Source: Talpa occidentalis
Taxonomy: Eukaryota; Chordata; Mammalia; Eulipotyphla; Talpidae
DNA length: 64,000 nt
Direction of reading: 5' to 3'
Assembly: GCF_014898055.3 (NCBI RefSeq)
Contig: NW_023601104.1
Coordinates: 85,729,106 to 85,793,105 of the forward strand
In this document: one piece after another, positions 20,831-31,789 of the stretch
How positions within the stretch are numbered: the first letter of the stretch is position 1
How the letters are laid out: every line of letters begins with the position of its first letter
Notes under the pieces: model-generated
Databases searched by the model: none
The model's input: the letters and a program-made list of their open reading frames with translations, nothing else
What the model was told of the DNA's origin: nothing
Made by a program: the position numbers and the translations under genes

Positions 20831-23800
20831 TGATCATTGCAAAATCAGTGAAGATGAAAAATGTGAGCAGGTAATTGAATAGGAAACATTTATATGGCAT
20901 TGAAGCTGTGCTGGCAAAAAAATTATTATTAAAGTAACCTTTTATTTAATATATCATCACCTATAAGATGTGCTTTGTAAAATTTCAGCTTGGAAGGACT
21001 TCCTTTTGAATCTTGTAAAGTTTTGGCATGTCTTTTTATTAAAGGACTTTGTAACTGAAACAGCTTAGTTTAGGGAATATAAATTAAACGAACTCTCTAG
21101 ATCACATAGGCAAGCATTTTGTAGCACAAAGAATTTTCAATTAATCACAGGAATGGTCAGTACATAACCTTCCTTATCAACAGTACTTACCTTAATAATT
21201 TTTGTATTTTGTGTTTTATGAAGTATCATTGCGAAAAAAATGCTGAAAGCAACCACAACACTGCATGAAAATACATAACACAAAGTTCTACGTTATGACT
21301 CTTTCATCCCTTAAAATGGAATAATTTTTTAATATGTATTTTTATTTTTTATTCATGCTAAGAAGAAATAATATCATCTCATAACTATTGGTTCTATGGA
21401 GTGGAATTATAGGAAGGTGCTAAACTTGTCTGCATAATTCTACTCTGTTCGAGAATCAACTGGGCCACCCATATACTCTTGTTATTACTCTTGTAAGTTG
21501 ATTGCTTTGGTATGTCCTTTATTTAGTTGCTAATGGATATTATGTGTAATATTTACTGCAAATTTTAAAAGTTATGATAGAAATTTGATCATAGATAAAT
21601 TCTGCATTGCAGTCTCAATATATAACCTATCCCAGCTCTCATTATTATTTTTAATTATTATTCTAATTGTAAAAAGATGAGAACCTTAGTTTATGTTCAG
21701 TAGACTACTCTATCTCTTGCTAACTTCCATCATCATCAGAGTTCTCAGACCTGCAGCAACATTTGAGTGGGCTTTGATCACATGATTTTTGTCTTCATTG
21801 TATTTCATTTTGTAGTTGTTTTTCATTTTCAGATAAGAGATATTCCTTTTCATATACCAGCAATTAGTAGGTTTGCTTTTCAAACTAACTAGAGTTATTG
21901 TTTTTAAAGTAACACATAATGAGTCCATTTAATTTAAAAACAGTACGTCGTATAAATAAGAATAAAAGTAGGCAAAAATCATGACAGTGACACCATAATA
22001 AATCAAGTTTGAGAACCAAGACCTTGCTTGATACCACTTAAAACAAGAGGTCTAGGCACAGAAGAAACAATAAGGAATATGACCCAACTGGACAGGGTCT
22101 AGAACCAGAAAAATCAGTAGGGAGGGGACAGCAGGCAGGACCAGACAGGACTTATAGCAAATCCAGGAGAAGCTGCATCTGAGAGAGCTGAACTTTTGTC
22201 ACTAAGCCCTCCTATTTAAGGTCAAAAATTAGAGAGAGTGGAGTTCTTAGTGTGCTAGTGAGTCAAATGAGAAGGGAGCTACAGAGGCTAGGAATGAGGC
22301 CTGGAGGATCCAATAACCCTAGAATTAAGAAGAGAAAAAAGAAAAAAAAAAAACTCAAAGGGAATAGAGTTCAAAGGTTAAAACCAGTACATGTCAGGCA
22401 ATAGAATCAACTATCAAACTAAACAAGCCAGATCACAGAGGAAAATGGTCACTCTATTTCTTTTTTTGTTTTTTGAAATGAAAACAATGGCTATGTTTTT
22501 AATATTTTGCAACTCTCATGTGACACTGCCTCATTGTAATGTAAGGAAGTGAGAGTTTTAAGAATTGCTTTGAAATGTAGAACTGGTAAGTAAGGTAAAA
22601 AATGGTCTAAATGTAACATTATAAATCATAAGATTAGGTGGAGTGTTTCTGAAGAAAAATGATATTTATGCAGAGAATGCCTTTAATTTTATTAATCATT
22701 CAGGGAAATTACTTCGATGTCTCTGCAACACTTCTTGTGATGGTTATTTCAAACCTCTGCAGAGATGACACAAATATTTTTATTTTGCCAAATGTTTAGT
22801 ATTCTTTGTTAATGATGCCATAATATCTTGTAATGGTCTTCAGTTGCTAACAAATCTCTAAACATTTTATGGTTACCTTAATGCATAATCACTCATCACT
22901 CCATATTAATACTGTAGAAATTATCAGTAGATTTAAAAGTATCTTAAGAATCCTAGTTACCTGTTTTGAGTGTGTGACTTGCAAACTAAAGATAAAATAC
23001 ATGCAGTCTGGCATACATTCTCCCTATCTCATTAGCCCCTCCCTTAAATTTAGTTGGGGAATACCAAGTATCATGTCTTTGTGGATGTGTGATTTTGTGG
23101 CAGAATCCATGGAGAAAAGCATTTTTAAACTGACCTTCTGTATAATTCAAAAGGTTCTCCTCGCCATTGATCTGCCATGTATTTGGAAGACAAACATCTA
23201 AAGGTCCTTGTCTATATGAGATACTCACATCCACATGGTTTAACCATATACAACCTTTACCAGTATTCTGTAATATATGTGTCTGTGTTTATCACTATCA
23301 TCTGGATTTTTATTCTGTAGAAGTTCTCTGTTGATTCCTTCAATCCTTATACAACTAAATAGCATAAATACTGTATTATCATTATCTTTTAAGACCATTA
23401 ACAACATATATTTTTTTCAAAGTGTTACCTTCTATTCATAGCACAGGTTTTAACAGATAGTGAGGCTATGAATAATAGATATAAATGAAGGAAAGCTTTA
23501 TATTTTAAACTAAGTGAAACTAAAAGGCAGAGACTCTGAGTAACTTTCTCTAGGACATATTGCTCAGACAGACCTACACATAAGAGGGTCTTCAGCTTTC
23601 AGCACCACAAGTGGTTAAGGGTTTGGTACTTAGCATCTCATGAAGCTGTACTCAAATCCTGACATGTCCATTTCCTATTCCATATGCCAATAACTTTATA
23701 AATGCTTTGTAATACTTTTTGTTTTTTAAATATCAGTTGTATAACCTATTATTTTTTTTATAAATTGGAGTACTAATACAAGCTTAAAAATGCCCCAGTA

Positions 23801-24209
23801 TATTAGCTAGTATTCCTCCCTTATCATGCTATCCTTTCATAGAATGCAAGTGAAAATAAAATGAATTTTAGACTGCATTGAAGGGGACAAAACAAGAAAA
23901 GTCTGGATCAAATTATAAAGTAGATGTCAAAAAAATGTCAAAGGTAACAAGCATATTAACATTTAAGCAAATCTCATATATTCCTTTATAGTCTTGCAGA
24001 ATAAGAACAAATGCAGAGACTTTTAAAAAAGTCTCAATCAATGGCACTCTGTGCTATTATAGAATAATGAGTATATTCAGTGAACACAAGAGAAGAGTCT
24101 AAAAATAAAGGTGAAATTCCTAATGACAGTGAAGAACTTTTCACCTTTCTCAAATTAACATTTTTAGCTCACACTGAAATCAGTAATAACATTGTCTGAA
24201 GAAGGTATA
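20831..24209. other. Long unique stretch, no gene seen
   Basis: 3.4 kb without a recognised repeat or exon. The 110-codon frame 22869-23201 and its antisense partner 22986-23234 show no domain or codon pattern I can recognise. A purine-rich patch lies at 22040-22350. Strongly diverged LTR or L2 remnants could be hidden here. Confidence 0.35.
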
Positions 24210-24440
24210 GTAGTGCAGACTCCAAACTCTGGAGTAATACTGCCTGGATTTGAATCTTGTCCCTACCACAAAGAAGCTGTGTGACCTTAGGCAAGTTACT
24301 TAACGTTTCTGGGTTTCAGCTTACCATCTATAAAATGGGGGTAATATTTCCAGCTGCATATGTTTGCTATGAAGACATAATACATTTAGATTTATAAAGT
24401 GGGAAATGATACCACTACTTATTTGTAGAGAGTCAGCATT
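24210..24440 (+). repeat. MIR element, well preserved
   Basis: 'CTCCAAACTCTGGAGTAATACTGCCTGGATTTGAATC', 'AAGAAGCTGTGTGACCTTAGGCAAGTTACTTAACG' and 'CATCTATAAAATGGGGGTAATA' give a near-complete sense MIR, including the CORE-SINE segment. Confidence 0.92.
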
Positions 24441-25089
24441 ACAAATGAGAATGTATTAAATAAATAAGAACATTAATTCATTTTCCTTAAAAACAAAAGC
24501 CCCAGATCAAGTTTCTCTGAAAATTATAACAGATATGTATAATCCACAGCTTTAGTGGAAAATAGTGGATCATATCCAACTGGGGTCAGCTCTTTAGAAA
24601 AGTTTTTAAATAGAATATAAAGTACATATGGAAAAGTACTAACAGTTCAATTGTTTTATTTCTTGTTTAAAATATTTATACTAGATGTATTGCCTGTTTG
24701 ACTGGCATATAATAATAGCCAAACAGTTATGAAATGGATAAATAACTTAAGGAAAATGGTTTGCTTAATTATGTGCCCAGTTCTTTGCAAAGCATTTGCC
24801 TTCACTTTGTAGACAAAGAATTTCAAGATACTTCTCCTTTAGTAGCATTTGTTCTTAAATCATTCTATTAGAAGTTAAAAACCTAACATCAACTGAAATT
24901 TCATATTCCTGGTTATATCTATATATTAATCAGAGATAGTCCCTCTAGCCAAAGGAAGTTTATTGTATTACTAGGACTCAATGGAAAAAAAAAAAAAAAC
25001 ACCCAAATCCATCAGTGCTTTTTCCCTATTCCCCTTGGGCATACACACATTTAAGTTAAAAGTTTGGCCATGATCTAATAATAATGGAT
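24441..25089. other. Unique A+T-rich DNA, no gene seen
   Basis: Contains an A14 run at about 24985-25000. Nothing else recognised. Confidence 0.4.
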
Positions 25090-25285
25090 AAATTTATATA
25101 GCCCCCAATTTTCTTTAAGCATTGTGCTGTGTGTTTTCTTCATTATATCATCTCATCTTCCAAATACCCTATACTTAAGACATAATCAAATCATAAGATT
25201 AAAATCATTTGTCCAGGACCAGCGAACTACTAAGCGACAATACAGAAATTCCAAGCTCCAGTTATCTGGTTCCAGAGCTCACAGT
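25090..25285 (-). repeat. MIR element, antisense
   Basis: 'ATTATATCATCTCATCTTCC', 'TTGTCCAGGACCAGCGAACTACTAAGCGACAATACAG' and 'CTCCAGTTATCTGGTTCC' follow the antisense MIR order (TTGCCCAAGGTCACACAGCTAGTAAG ... GAACCCAGG). Confidence 0.7.
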
Positions 25286-25559
25286 GGCTTATGATGGGAC
25301 AATCTCAAGGCTTGCCTAATAAAACATAATATTAGAGAAGTCTGCCATAATATAAAGTAGTCTTGAAACATTCTAGATATGAATCAACCCACACTTTAAA
25401 AGAGAATATGACATAAATATCAACAGACCTAAACTCCCAATGTACTCAAATAATTGGTAAAAAATGTATGATTAAATTATCATCCTTTCTCCTTGAATTA
25501 AATATTTTAGTTATGATTCCTATGGATATTTAAAAACTAACCTTGAAAGCTGACTACAG

Positions 25560-25816
25560 AATTGAGGAATGGAGGATAGCCATATACGGGATAGCCATAA
25601 CTTGATTTCATTTCCAGCAACAAGTGTTACTTCACATGGTAAGGATAAGAAGAAATTGGGGGGAACACAATGGATTATGGTGGTGGGCAATGGCAACCTT
25701 TGGGCAGGAGTTCTAGGGTAACTTCACCTGAAGAGGGGGCAGGGATCCTATACTTCCAAAATACCAACAGCAATGTAAACCAACATTACCTCAATTTAAA
25801 AAAAAAATAAAATAAA
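25560..25816 (+). mobile_element. Possible retroelement 3' end with A tail
   Basis: 'GCAATGTAAACCAACATTACCTCAATTT' runs into an A-rich tail (25798-25816), like the end of some L1 subfamilies. Upstream sequence is G-rich (GAAGAGGGGGCAGGG). The first 70-80 bp is also present at about 26350-26425, so this may be part of a local duplication. Boundaries and family are uncertain. Confidence 0.35.
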
Positions 25817-26030
25817 ATAGTATCATAATAGGTGTGGTACCCTGTAATAGTACCTCTCCCACTGAGACAATCTAAACTTAGGTTTGCTGGTACCTTGAGG
25901 CTGTTCTCAGATTCCTGATTTGGCTGCTCCACCTTAGGCAACTTGTACTCAGACAGGCTTTTCTTGCCTCCAGTGAAGATATCAAATGTCAAGCTATCTC
26001 ACTGCTAATGTGACCTGTTTAAAATTTTTT

Positions 26031-26285
26031 TTAAAGATTTATTTATTTATACAAGCACTGGGTACCGTCAGAAGCGTGGGAGGGTGAGAGAATTCACCAG
26101 AGCCAGAGTGGGGAGCAGAACAGGCCGATTGATGAAACACACTGCTGAGGGGAGCTGTGGGCGTGGCAGGAGAGGTCTGCATGCCATGTGGGACCCTTGC
26201 CTGCGGTCGGGGATCAAACCAGCGCTGCAGAGGCTGGGGCAGCTTCGCAGCCCAGCGCTCAACCACTGAGCCACCAGGGGAGGCC
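26031..26285 (-). repeat. tRNA-derived SINE type A
   Basis: Minus-strand copy from TTAAAGATTTATTTATTTATAC to GCCACCAGGGGAGGCC. The duplication CTGTTTAAA(A)TTTTTT lies at about 26015-26030 and 26286-26300, with a one-base length difference. The body motif reads CTGCTGAGGGGAGCTG, one change from the usual AGCAG arm. The 144-codon minus-strand frame 26039-26473 is a read-through artefact of this SINE. Confidence 0.93.
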
Positions 26286-26349
26286 CTGTTTAAATTTTTT
26301 AAAAGCAAAACTATGAAGCTTTTTAATGTCATATCAGTGACCTGTGGTA

Positions 26350-26430
26350 AACTCTTAAGAACTGGAAATATGGGATAGCCATAACTTGACTTCGTTTCCA
26401 GGACAGCAACAAGTGTTACTTCACAATAAA
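26350..26430. repeat. Second copy of a local ~60-bp duplication
   Basis: GGGATAGCCATAACTTGA, TTTCCAG and CAACAAGTGTTACTTCACA occur here (about 26371-26424) and at about 25587-25638 in the same order and orientation, 0.78 kb apart. The spacing and a 'GA' insertion differ slightly. Confidence 0.85.
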
Positions 26431-26446
26431 AATAAAGAACATGATA

Positions 26447-26982
26447 ACCTGTGGAAACAACCCAAATGCTCAAAAATAGATGACTGAATCAAGAAGATGT
26501 GGTACATATACACAATGGAATATTACTCAGCAATCAAAAAGATAAACACATACAGTTTGCAGCAACATGGATGGAGCTAGAAGGGGTCATGTTCAGTGAA
26601 ATAAGTCAGAAAGAAAAAGAAAAATACCGGATGGTCTCACTCATAGCAGGGATTTAGAAAACCTAAATAAGAGACCAGGGAAAAGATTAATCAATACAAA
26701 GTAAAAATCAAAATCAACAAGCAACTATAAGCCAGAGACACACTACGGGGGGGGGGGGGGCAGGGAGAGTAAGGACTAGAGTCAAAATAAGGGAGGGGTG
26801 CGATTGTATGGGGAATATAATTAAAATTAAAATGCATACATTGTGCAAAGATGAAAAATGATGTAAGAATTTTATAAAATAAAATATTGAAAAAATAAAA
26901 ATACAAATGGAAATAGAGTGTATCAGATGAGAAAAATAAAGACTTCAGCTTTATACTAAGTTAAAAAATAAATAAATAAATA
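26447..26982 (+). mobile_element. 5'-truncated L1 with probable 3' transduction
   Basis: L1 sequence starts near GTGGAAACAACCCAAATG and includes TGGAATATTACTCAGCAATC, a G14 run (26747-26760), a G-rich 3' UTR and a first A-rich tail (about 26875-26905). About 55-60 bp of non-L1 sequence follows (26907-26962), with AATAAA at 26935-26940, 22 nt before a second tail of A and AAAT units (26963-26985). The duplication AATAAAGA(A/G)CATGA(T/A)AA lies at 26431-26447 and 26983-26999, outside the second tail. The segment between the tails thus moved with the L1 RNA. No ORF2 domain remains. Confidence 0.8.
26747..26760 (+). repeat. G14 homopolymer in L1 3' UTR
   Basis: Fourteen consecutive G within the L1 polypurine region. 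Such tracts in L1 3' UTRs can form G-quadruplexes. The run length may also be a sequencing error. Confidence 0.9.
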
Positions 26983-26999
26983 AATAAAGAGCATGAAAA

Positions 27000-27351
27000 T
27001 TCAGAAAGAAAAATTTACACAACAAAAACTGAATTAGGAATCCATGATGCACTTCTCTGAGGCTATTTACCCAACCAAATTTTCACAGTCGCCAACACTT
27101 TTTCTTTCCACCCATTGGCCCACCTCTATTATTGTAAAGGAAAAAATATTTTTTTTAGCAAGAAAAACAGGTAGGCTTTAATAAGAGACTATAAAAATTT
27201 TCAGTTCCTATTTACAGGCAACTATTTTTGAGAGCATGTGCTACTAAATAACACCGTTCATTTATTTTCATTTATATTACATCTTGCAAAGAATGAATGT
27301 TGGGATAAAAATAAGTACCGATATTTGTTTTATTCCATTAAAAAGTATTAT
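27000..27351. other. Unique DNA, no gene seen
   Basis: Nothing recognised between the L1 and the LTR-like element. Confidence 0.4.
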
Positions 27352-28191
27352 TGATACAGGGCAACACGGGGTACTAAAACTGGCCAAGGACACTGCCCAA
27401 ATAGTTTACCAGTCACTGTCTTCACCCACGTGACAATTGGAAGACTACTCAGACTCAGAGAACAATTACAGTGGGATTCATTTGACAAACCAGGGAAAAA
27501 CACAGTGTTACTGAGGTCAAAAACGGCTGTTTTCCTCACTCAAAGCAGTGTCCAGTGTTTTTAAGTCCTAAACAAAAAGGAGCTAAAATGCCATCTTCTT
27601 GCCACTGCAGACCTGGATCACATGGTAGCCAGACTAGGTTCCAACTCAAGAAGACAGCAGACTAGGTTCCAACTCATGAAAACAACAGAAGACACAACAG
27701 GAGGTGCTCCCAGAGTGGCCAAATGCCCTGGCACAGCACCAGACAAATGACACTTAAAACAGCAGCAGCAGTGGCCGAACAACCTGACAAACAGCCAGGC
27801 TCACAGCTCAGTGAGGCACCCGGCTCCTGTCTTCTCACTTTCTCTGCCAGGTTGTAACAGCAGCAAAACTGGTAATAGTTTTAGTCACTTGTCTAATTGT
27901 AAAGCCTTTGAACTTTTCCTCTCTGAGGTTGGGTGCTGGAGGCCTCTCCCTGTTCATCAGAGGCCCACAACAGCCTTCTGGAAGATCGGCACAGTGAGGC
28001 CAAAATCGCTGACCACGGAAACGCTGACTCCCGAGCACTGAATAATCCGTGGCTGCTTCTGCAGTCCCTTATATTTCTTATCAGTCACTCCACCCCAAAA
28101 TTTGATACTTTTTAGCATTTTCCCTGGGGCTATCTATCCTTATCAGCAACCCCCCTCCAGGGGGCACCATCTGTAACTGTCTTTGGCTTCA
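27352..28191 (-). mobile_element. Solo-LTR-like element, copy 2
   Basis: Clearly homologous to 18351-19278, same orientation, 840 bp. Shared blocks include TGATACAGGG at the left, CTAAAACTGGCCAAGGACAC, CAGCAGCAG, CTCACAGCTCAGTGAGGCAC, AGCCTTCTGGAAGATCGGC, and TTTGGCTTCA at the right. It has a 28-bp internal tandem duplication (27633-27660, 27661-27688) absent from copy 1, and deletions around 27580-27600 and 27990-28050. The minus-strand polyadenylation signal is degraded here (AAATGAATCC). No internal retroviral DNA adjoins it. Confidence 0.6.
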
Positions 28192-29063
28192 GTCACCCAT
28201 TCCATTATGAGTAGTATAAATCATTGTGGAGGTAGCTGACATTGACAATGGAGATATCCTTGCATCATCACATCACATTCTGTTATTCTGGCAGAAAATA
28301 AGAGAAAAATTTCACTTTGATACAGAGGACAGTAGGAGTGACAGTGATTTCATTTAATGGGAAAGTGATATGATTTAAATGGAATGTCCAAATAGTTTTG
28401 CAATAAAAACATTAGAGGCTCCACCTAGCATCTCAGCTTAAAGGCATCTATGAATATTCTTGCAAAAGTCCTCTTGCAGGTGGGTTCTTTAAATGTTACC
28501 TTCCTCCATGAAATAGTTCTCCTCTACAAGTCAATGAGATGGTCAAAATGCAGAAGTGAAATGTACTGTGCTATGGGTTTCAGTGGTCAGATGCCTCTCC
28601 CATTTTTTTGACATCTAGAATCCTCTGTTAAGCCATGAAGATTAATAGCCCTACATGACAAGTGGATCATTTAAAGTGTTAAGCATCAGCAATAAGCTAA
28701 CCATCTGAAGATTGGAACAAGCTAGTAGAGGAAAAAAAGGTGTTCTCTGTCACAAACCAATGATCCAATAGATATGTAGATCATTTGGTTTCAGTAGTAT
28801 TAGTTCCTCCACATGTTCACTAATGCTGTCTGGGGGAAGGGGAAAAATGCAGTGATCAGATTAAAGAATTTGCCACCTACTTAGATATGTGAGAACAAGT
28901 GAACTAACGTCAATAATTATTGTCACAGGGAAAAAATGATGTCTTTTATAATATTCCTTTCAAATCTACTGACAGAAGTGAACTTGGGAAGGTATTATTT
29001 TCTTTATTGCCTTTTTTTCTTTCCCATTCCAGAATTAAGTTCTGGTTCTTCCAGAACAGTAGT
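28192..29063. other. Unique DNA, no gene seen
   Basis: Nothing recognised. Confidence 0.4.
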
Positions 29064-29220
29064 TCTTAAAGTACAATCTTAGGCCAGCAATATCAGCAGT
29101 ATCTGGGAACAGGTCAAAGCCACACATCTAACCCAGACACTCTGGTTAAAGGGAAATCTAACAATCTGTGTTTAACAGCCCTCCAGGTAACTTTGAAACA
29201 CACTAAAATTTAAGAGGCAT
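29064..29220 (+). mobile_element. MER5A-like hAT-Charlie element
   Basis: 'AGTAGTTCTTAAAGTACAATC', 'CAGCAATATCAGCAGTATCTGGGAAC', 'CTAACCCAGACACTCTGG', 'CAATCTGTGTTTAACAGCCCTCCAGGTAAC' follow in order the small non-autonomous hAT MER5A (GTTCTCAAAGTGTGGTCC ... GCCCTCCAGGTGATTC). No coding capacity. Confidence 0.8.
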
Positions 29221-29329
29221 TATTTAAAAATATGTTTAATTCACCAAAGTAGGTGGTCAATTTTACCCTGCAGATTTCCAGGTAGCCCAATGTCCATTTA
29301 TTAGTAAACTCTGAAACCATACAAGTAAT

Positions 29330-29806
29330 AGTCCCCTATGTTAAACAAGTACACTTATGAGTCATGATCACAAGAGAGCAGTGAGCTCTTAGTGAATCTG
29401 CCTGGGGCCTGAGGCTCCCTGGGAGTTCCTCTTCTCTGCTCTTGTCACCATGAGGAAAAAAATCAATGTGGAGAAAAGAGTTAGGCAGAAAAGTAAGAGA
29501 TTTAATAGAAAACGGCTGGAAAGGTCTCTGGGCAAAGAGCATTACCAAGTGGGTAGCCACTTAGGAGGCAAGTAATAAGTACATATATGGGTGTAGTGGG
29601 CAAGGAGTGGGGGTTTGGCTATTGGATGTCTCCAGAATGTGTCTCTTGCTGATTGGCTCAGGACATGGGTCTCCTAGGTTACTAAGGTCCACTGAGTTTT
29701 CCCACATTATCTGACCTGTCTTTCCAGAATCAGACTTGGTCTATTGCTTTAGCATTATGTTATTGTATCAGCAATCTGAACACTCCATTTTTAATTGAGT
29801 TGGAGG
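29330..29806. other. Possible old LTR, family unresolved
   Basis: The base composition (CTGGGGCCTGAGGCTCCCTGG; GATTGGCTCAGGACATGG) and the adjoining tandem array resemble a degenerate LTR. I see no TG...CA ends or target duplication. Confidence 0.25.
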
Positions 29807-30052
29807 GGGACACCCTGACCCCCATAGATTGTTTCTTGTTCAGTTTGATAGATGTGTTTGAGACACCTGGACTTGGGGCATGCAGTCTTGGGGCATCTTT
29901 CTGGTTCCCACCAATTATTTCTCAACCAGATTGATAAATGGACTGAGGGCACCAGAGCTTGGGGGCACCCTCCTGGTTCTCATTACTTGTTCCTTATTCA
30001 GACTGATAAATGTTCCTGGAACCCCTGGAATGAGGCATGGGGCACCCTGTTC
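29807..30052. repeat. Degenerate minisatellite, about three 80-bp units
   Basis: Three imperfect units share the order GGGGCACCCT, CTGGTTC-like, TTGTTTCTT or TTGTTCCTT, TTCAG(A/T)(T/C)TGATAAATG-like and ACCTGGACTTGG-like. They start at about 29807, 29880 and 29960. The homology is well below identity, so the array is old. It may be an internal repeat of an LTR. Confidence 0.6.
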
Positions 30053-30690
30053 CTGACTGACTGCCTGTACCCATTTCCTAACTTCCTCAATTCAACAGCA
30101 CAAATTGAAAGATATTTAGTGATTAAGCATGTGACTGTTGAGTAGTACCCACGACTCAGGTGGTCTTAAAAAGTCAACATTACTACTGGTTCAAGAACAA
30201 ATAATTCTCTTTCTGTAATCATCAGTAGTGAGTGTCCAGTCTCATGGAGATTCTTCACTCAGGCTGCTTGGGATATAGACTTGTCCTGAAAGCAGCACAA
30301 AAACTTTCACTCATTTTATTATCAAGAACTGAGTCGCATGGACACAACCAGCACAGCTAGGAGAGGCTGGGAATCATAGTACTTAACTGATCAACCAACC
30401 AATTACAATGTCAGTAAAGGGGGGGCAGGAGGGTGATGTTAATGGGTTTAGGTAAATAAAGAGCAGTCTCCATCTATAGCACCCGAAAATCAAATGGTTT
30501 ATATTAGTAAAGTGTTAGAACCCACTTAAATATTAGAACCCACCTAAACAGGCATTTACCTGGGTAATCCATATGCAAGAGCCATATACAGTTATTAAAC
30601 ATAATGTTTATAAATATTTTTATGGTATAAGAATTATCAACATGTTAAGGAATAAATGTCAGGTAGGCATAAGTTCTTTAAAATAGAGCA
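30053..30690. other. Unique DNA, no gene seen
   Basis: A G7 run occurs at 30420. Nothing else recognised. Confidence 0.4.
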
Positions 30691-31040
30691 ATCCCCAGTG
30701 AAATAAGGCAGAAGGAAAAAGAAAAATATCAGATGGTTTCACTTATAGCAGGAATATAGGGGAAGCAAATAAGACATCAGCGTAAAAAAAATAACAACAG
30801 TACAAAACACCACAAAGCAAAAACAGACAATTATAAATCAGAGACATACTGCAGAGGAGGAGGAAGGAGAGGGATCAGAGGGAGGGAGGGAGGAGCACAG
30901 GGGACTGTGGTGATGGTGCACGGGTGCCTTGGGGAAGGAAATTCTATGGGGACTCAATCTGAGGGGGTGGGGGGAAGCAAATATTGTCTAAAAAATTTTA
31001 AAAATTATAAATGTTAAAATAAAATAAATATTTGAAATAA
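30691..31040 (+). mobile_element. 5'-truncated L1 3' end, second subfamily
   Basis: 'CCAGTGAAATAAGGCAGAAGG', 'AAAAATATCAGATGGTTTCAC', 'TCAGAGACATACTGCAGAGG', then a polypurine tract (GGGAGGGAGGGAGG at about 30881-30894) and an A-rich end. It is homologous to the L1s at 17856 and 26447 but differs in the 3' UTR, so it belongs to a related older subfamily. The target-site duplication is unclear. Confidence 0.85.
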
Positions 31041-31789
31041 AGAATAAAAGATGCTGACAGGAACTGAGTTCTATAGGCATAAGGGCAGAAAGGTGGTCGT
31101 TTTCGAACAAGACATCTAAGAAACAGAGGAAACCTCACTGTGCCCCTTCTTCTCTTTCTCATCAGCCAGATGAGGGCCATAACTGAATTTCTGATGATGG
31201 GGAAGCCAGACAATGGAGACAATAGATCACTGCTACAGTAGAGTCATCTGACCTGACTAGAAGATGCACCTTGAACTTTTATGTCAATGAATGAGAAGGA
31301 AAGTTATGTTCTGCCAGCCATTGTATCTTTGGGTCCTATTTTTCCTATAGCCTAGCCTCCCCTAATACATCAAACTGATTATCAGTGTTGTGGGTACATT
31401 TAGATTTGCCATCATACCTTGAAGTGAGTCTAACTTGGTGATGGGGTAATATGATCACCCAAAAATCTTAAAGCTCAAGAAAACTGGGTACAGTTTTGGT
31501 TACAGCAAAAGTGAATCCCATGTGGTTGGAAAATTATTAGGTAAGGCGTACTGGGGTGAATAAAGAAGATAAATATCTGAGCTGTAAATATAGGAGGTGA
31601 TTAGAGAATGAGGTTTCATTGATTACATGGTCTAGAGTAGGATCATAGGGGTAGGTAGCTAGATGGCATGGAAGAAAATGTGATTGGAGTCCAGAACATT
31701 TTGGAACTGAAAGCTTTTCCCCTCAATAAGAGAAAGAACAGATAGAAGTGTTGCTAAGGCGAGTGGAGGCATTCTTATTTTGTGCCCAA
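31041..31789. other. Unique DNA, no gene seen
   Basis: Nothing recognised. Confidence 0.4.

Noticed and set aside
22869..23234. Overlapping 110- and 82-codon frames on opposite strands
   Set aside because: No recognisable motif, signal peptide or exon boundary; frames of this length arise by chance in 64 kb.
26039..26473. 144-codon minus-strand open frame
   Set aside because: It reads through a SINE, unique DNA and part of the local duplication, so it is not a coherent protein.
18351..28191. One complete provirus bounded by two LTRs
   Set aside because: No retroviral genes, primer-binding site or polypurine tract inside; LTR copies look strongly diverged; flanks do not form a shared target duplication.
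30664..31083. TAGGCATAAG at both 30664-30673 and 31074-31083 as target duplication of the L1 at 30691
   Set aside because: About 25 bp on the left and 35 bp on the right lie between the matches and the recognisable L1 ends, and there is no second A tail; probably coincidence.
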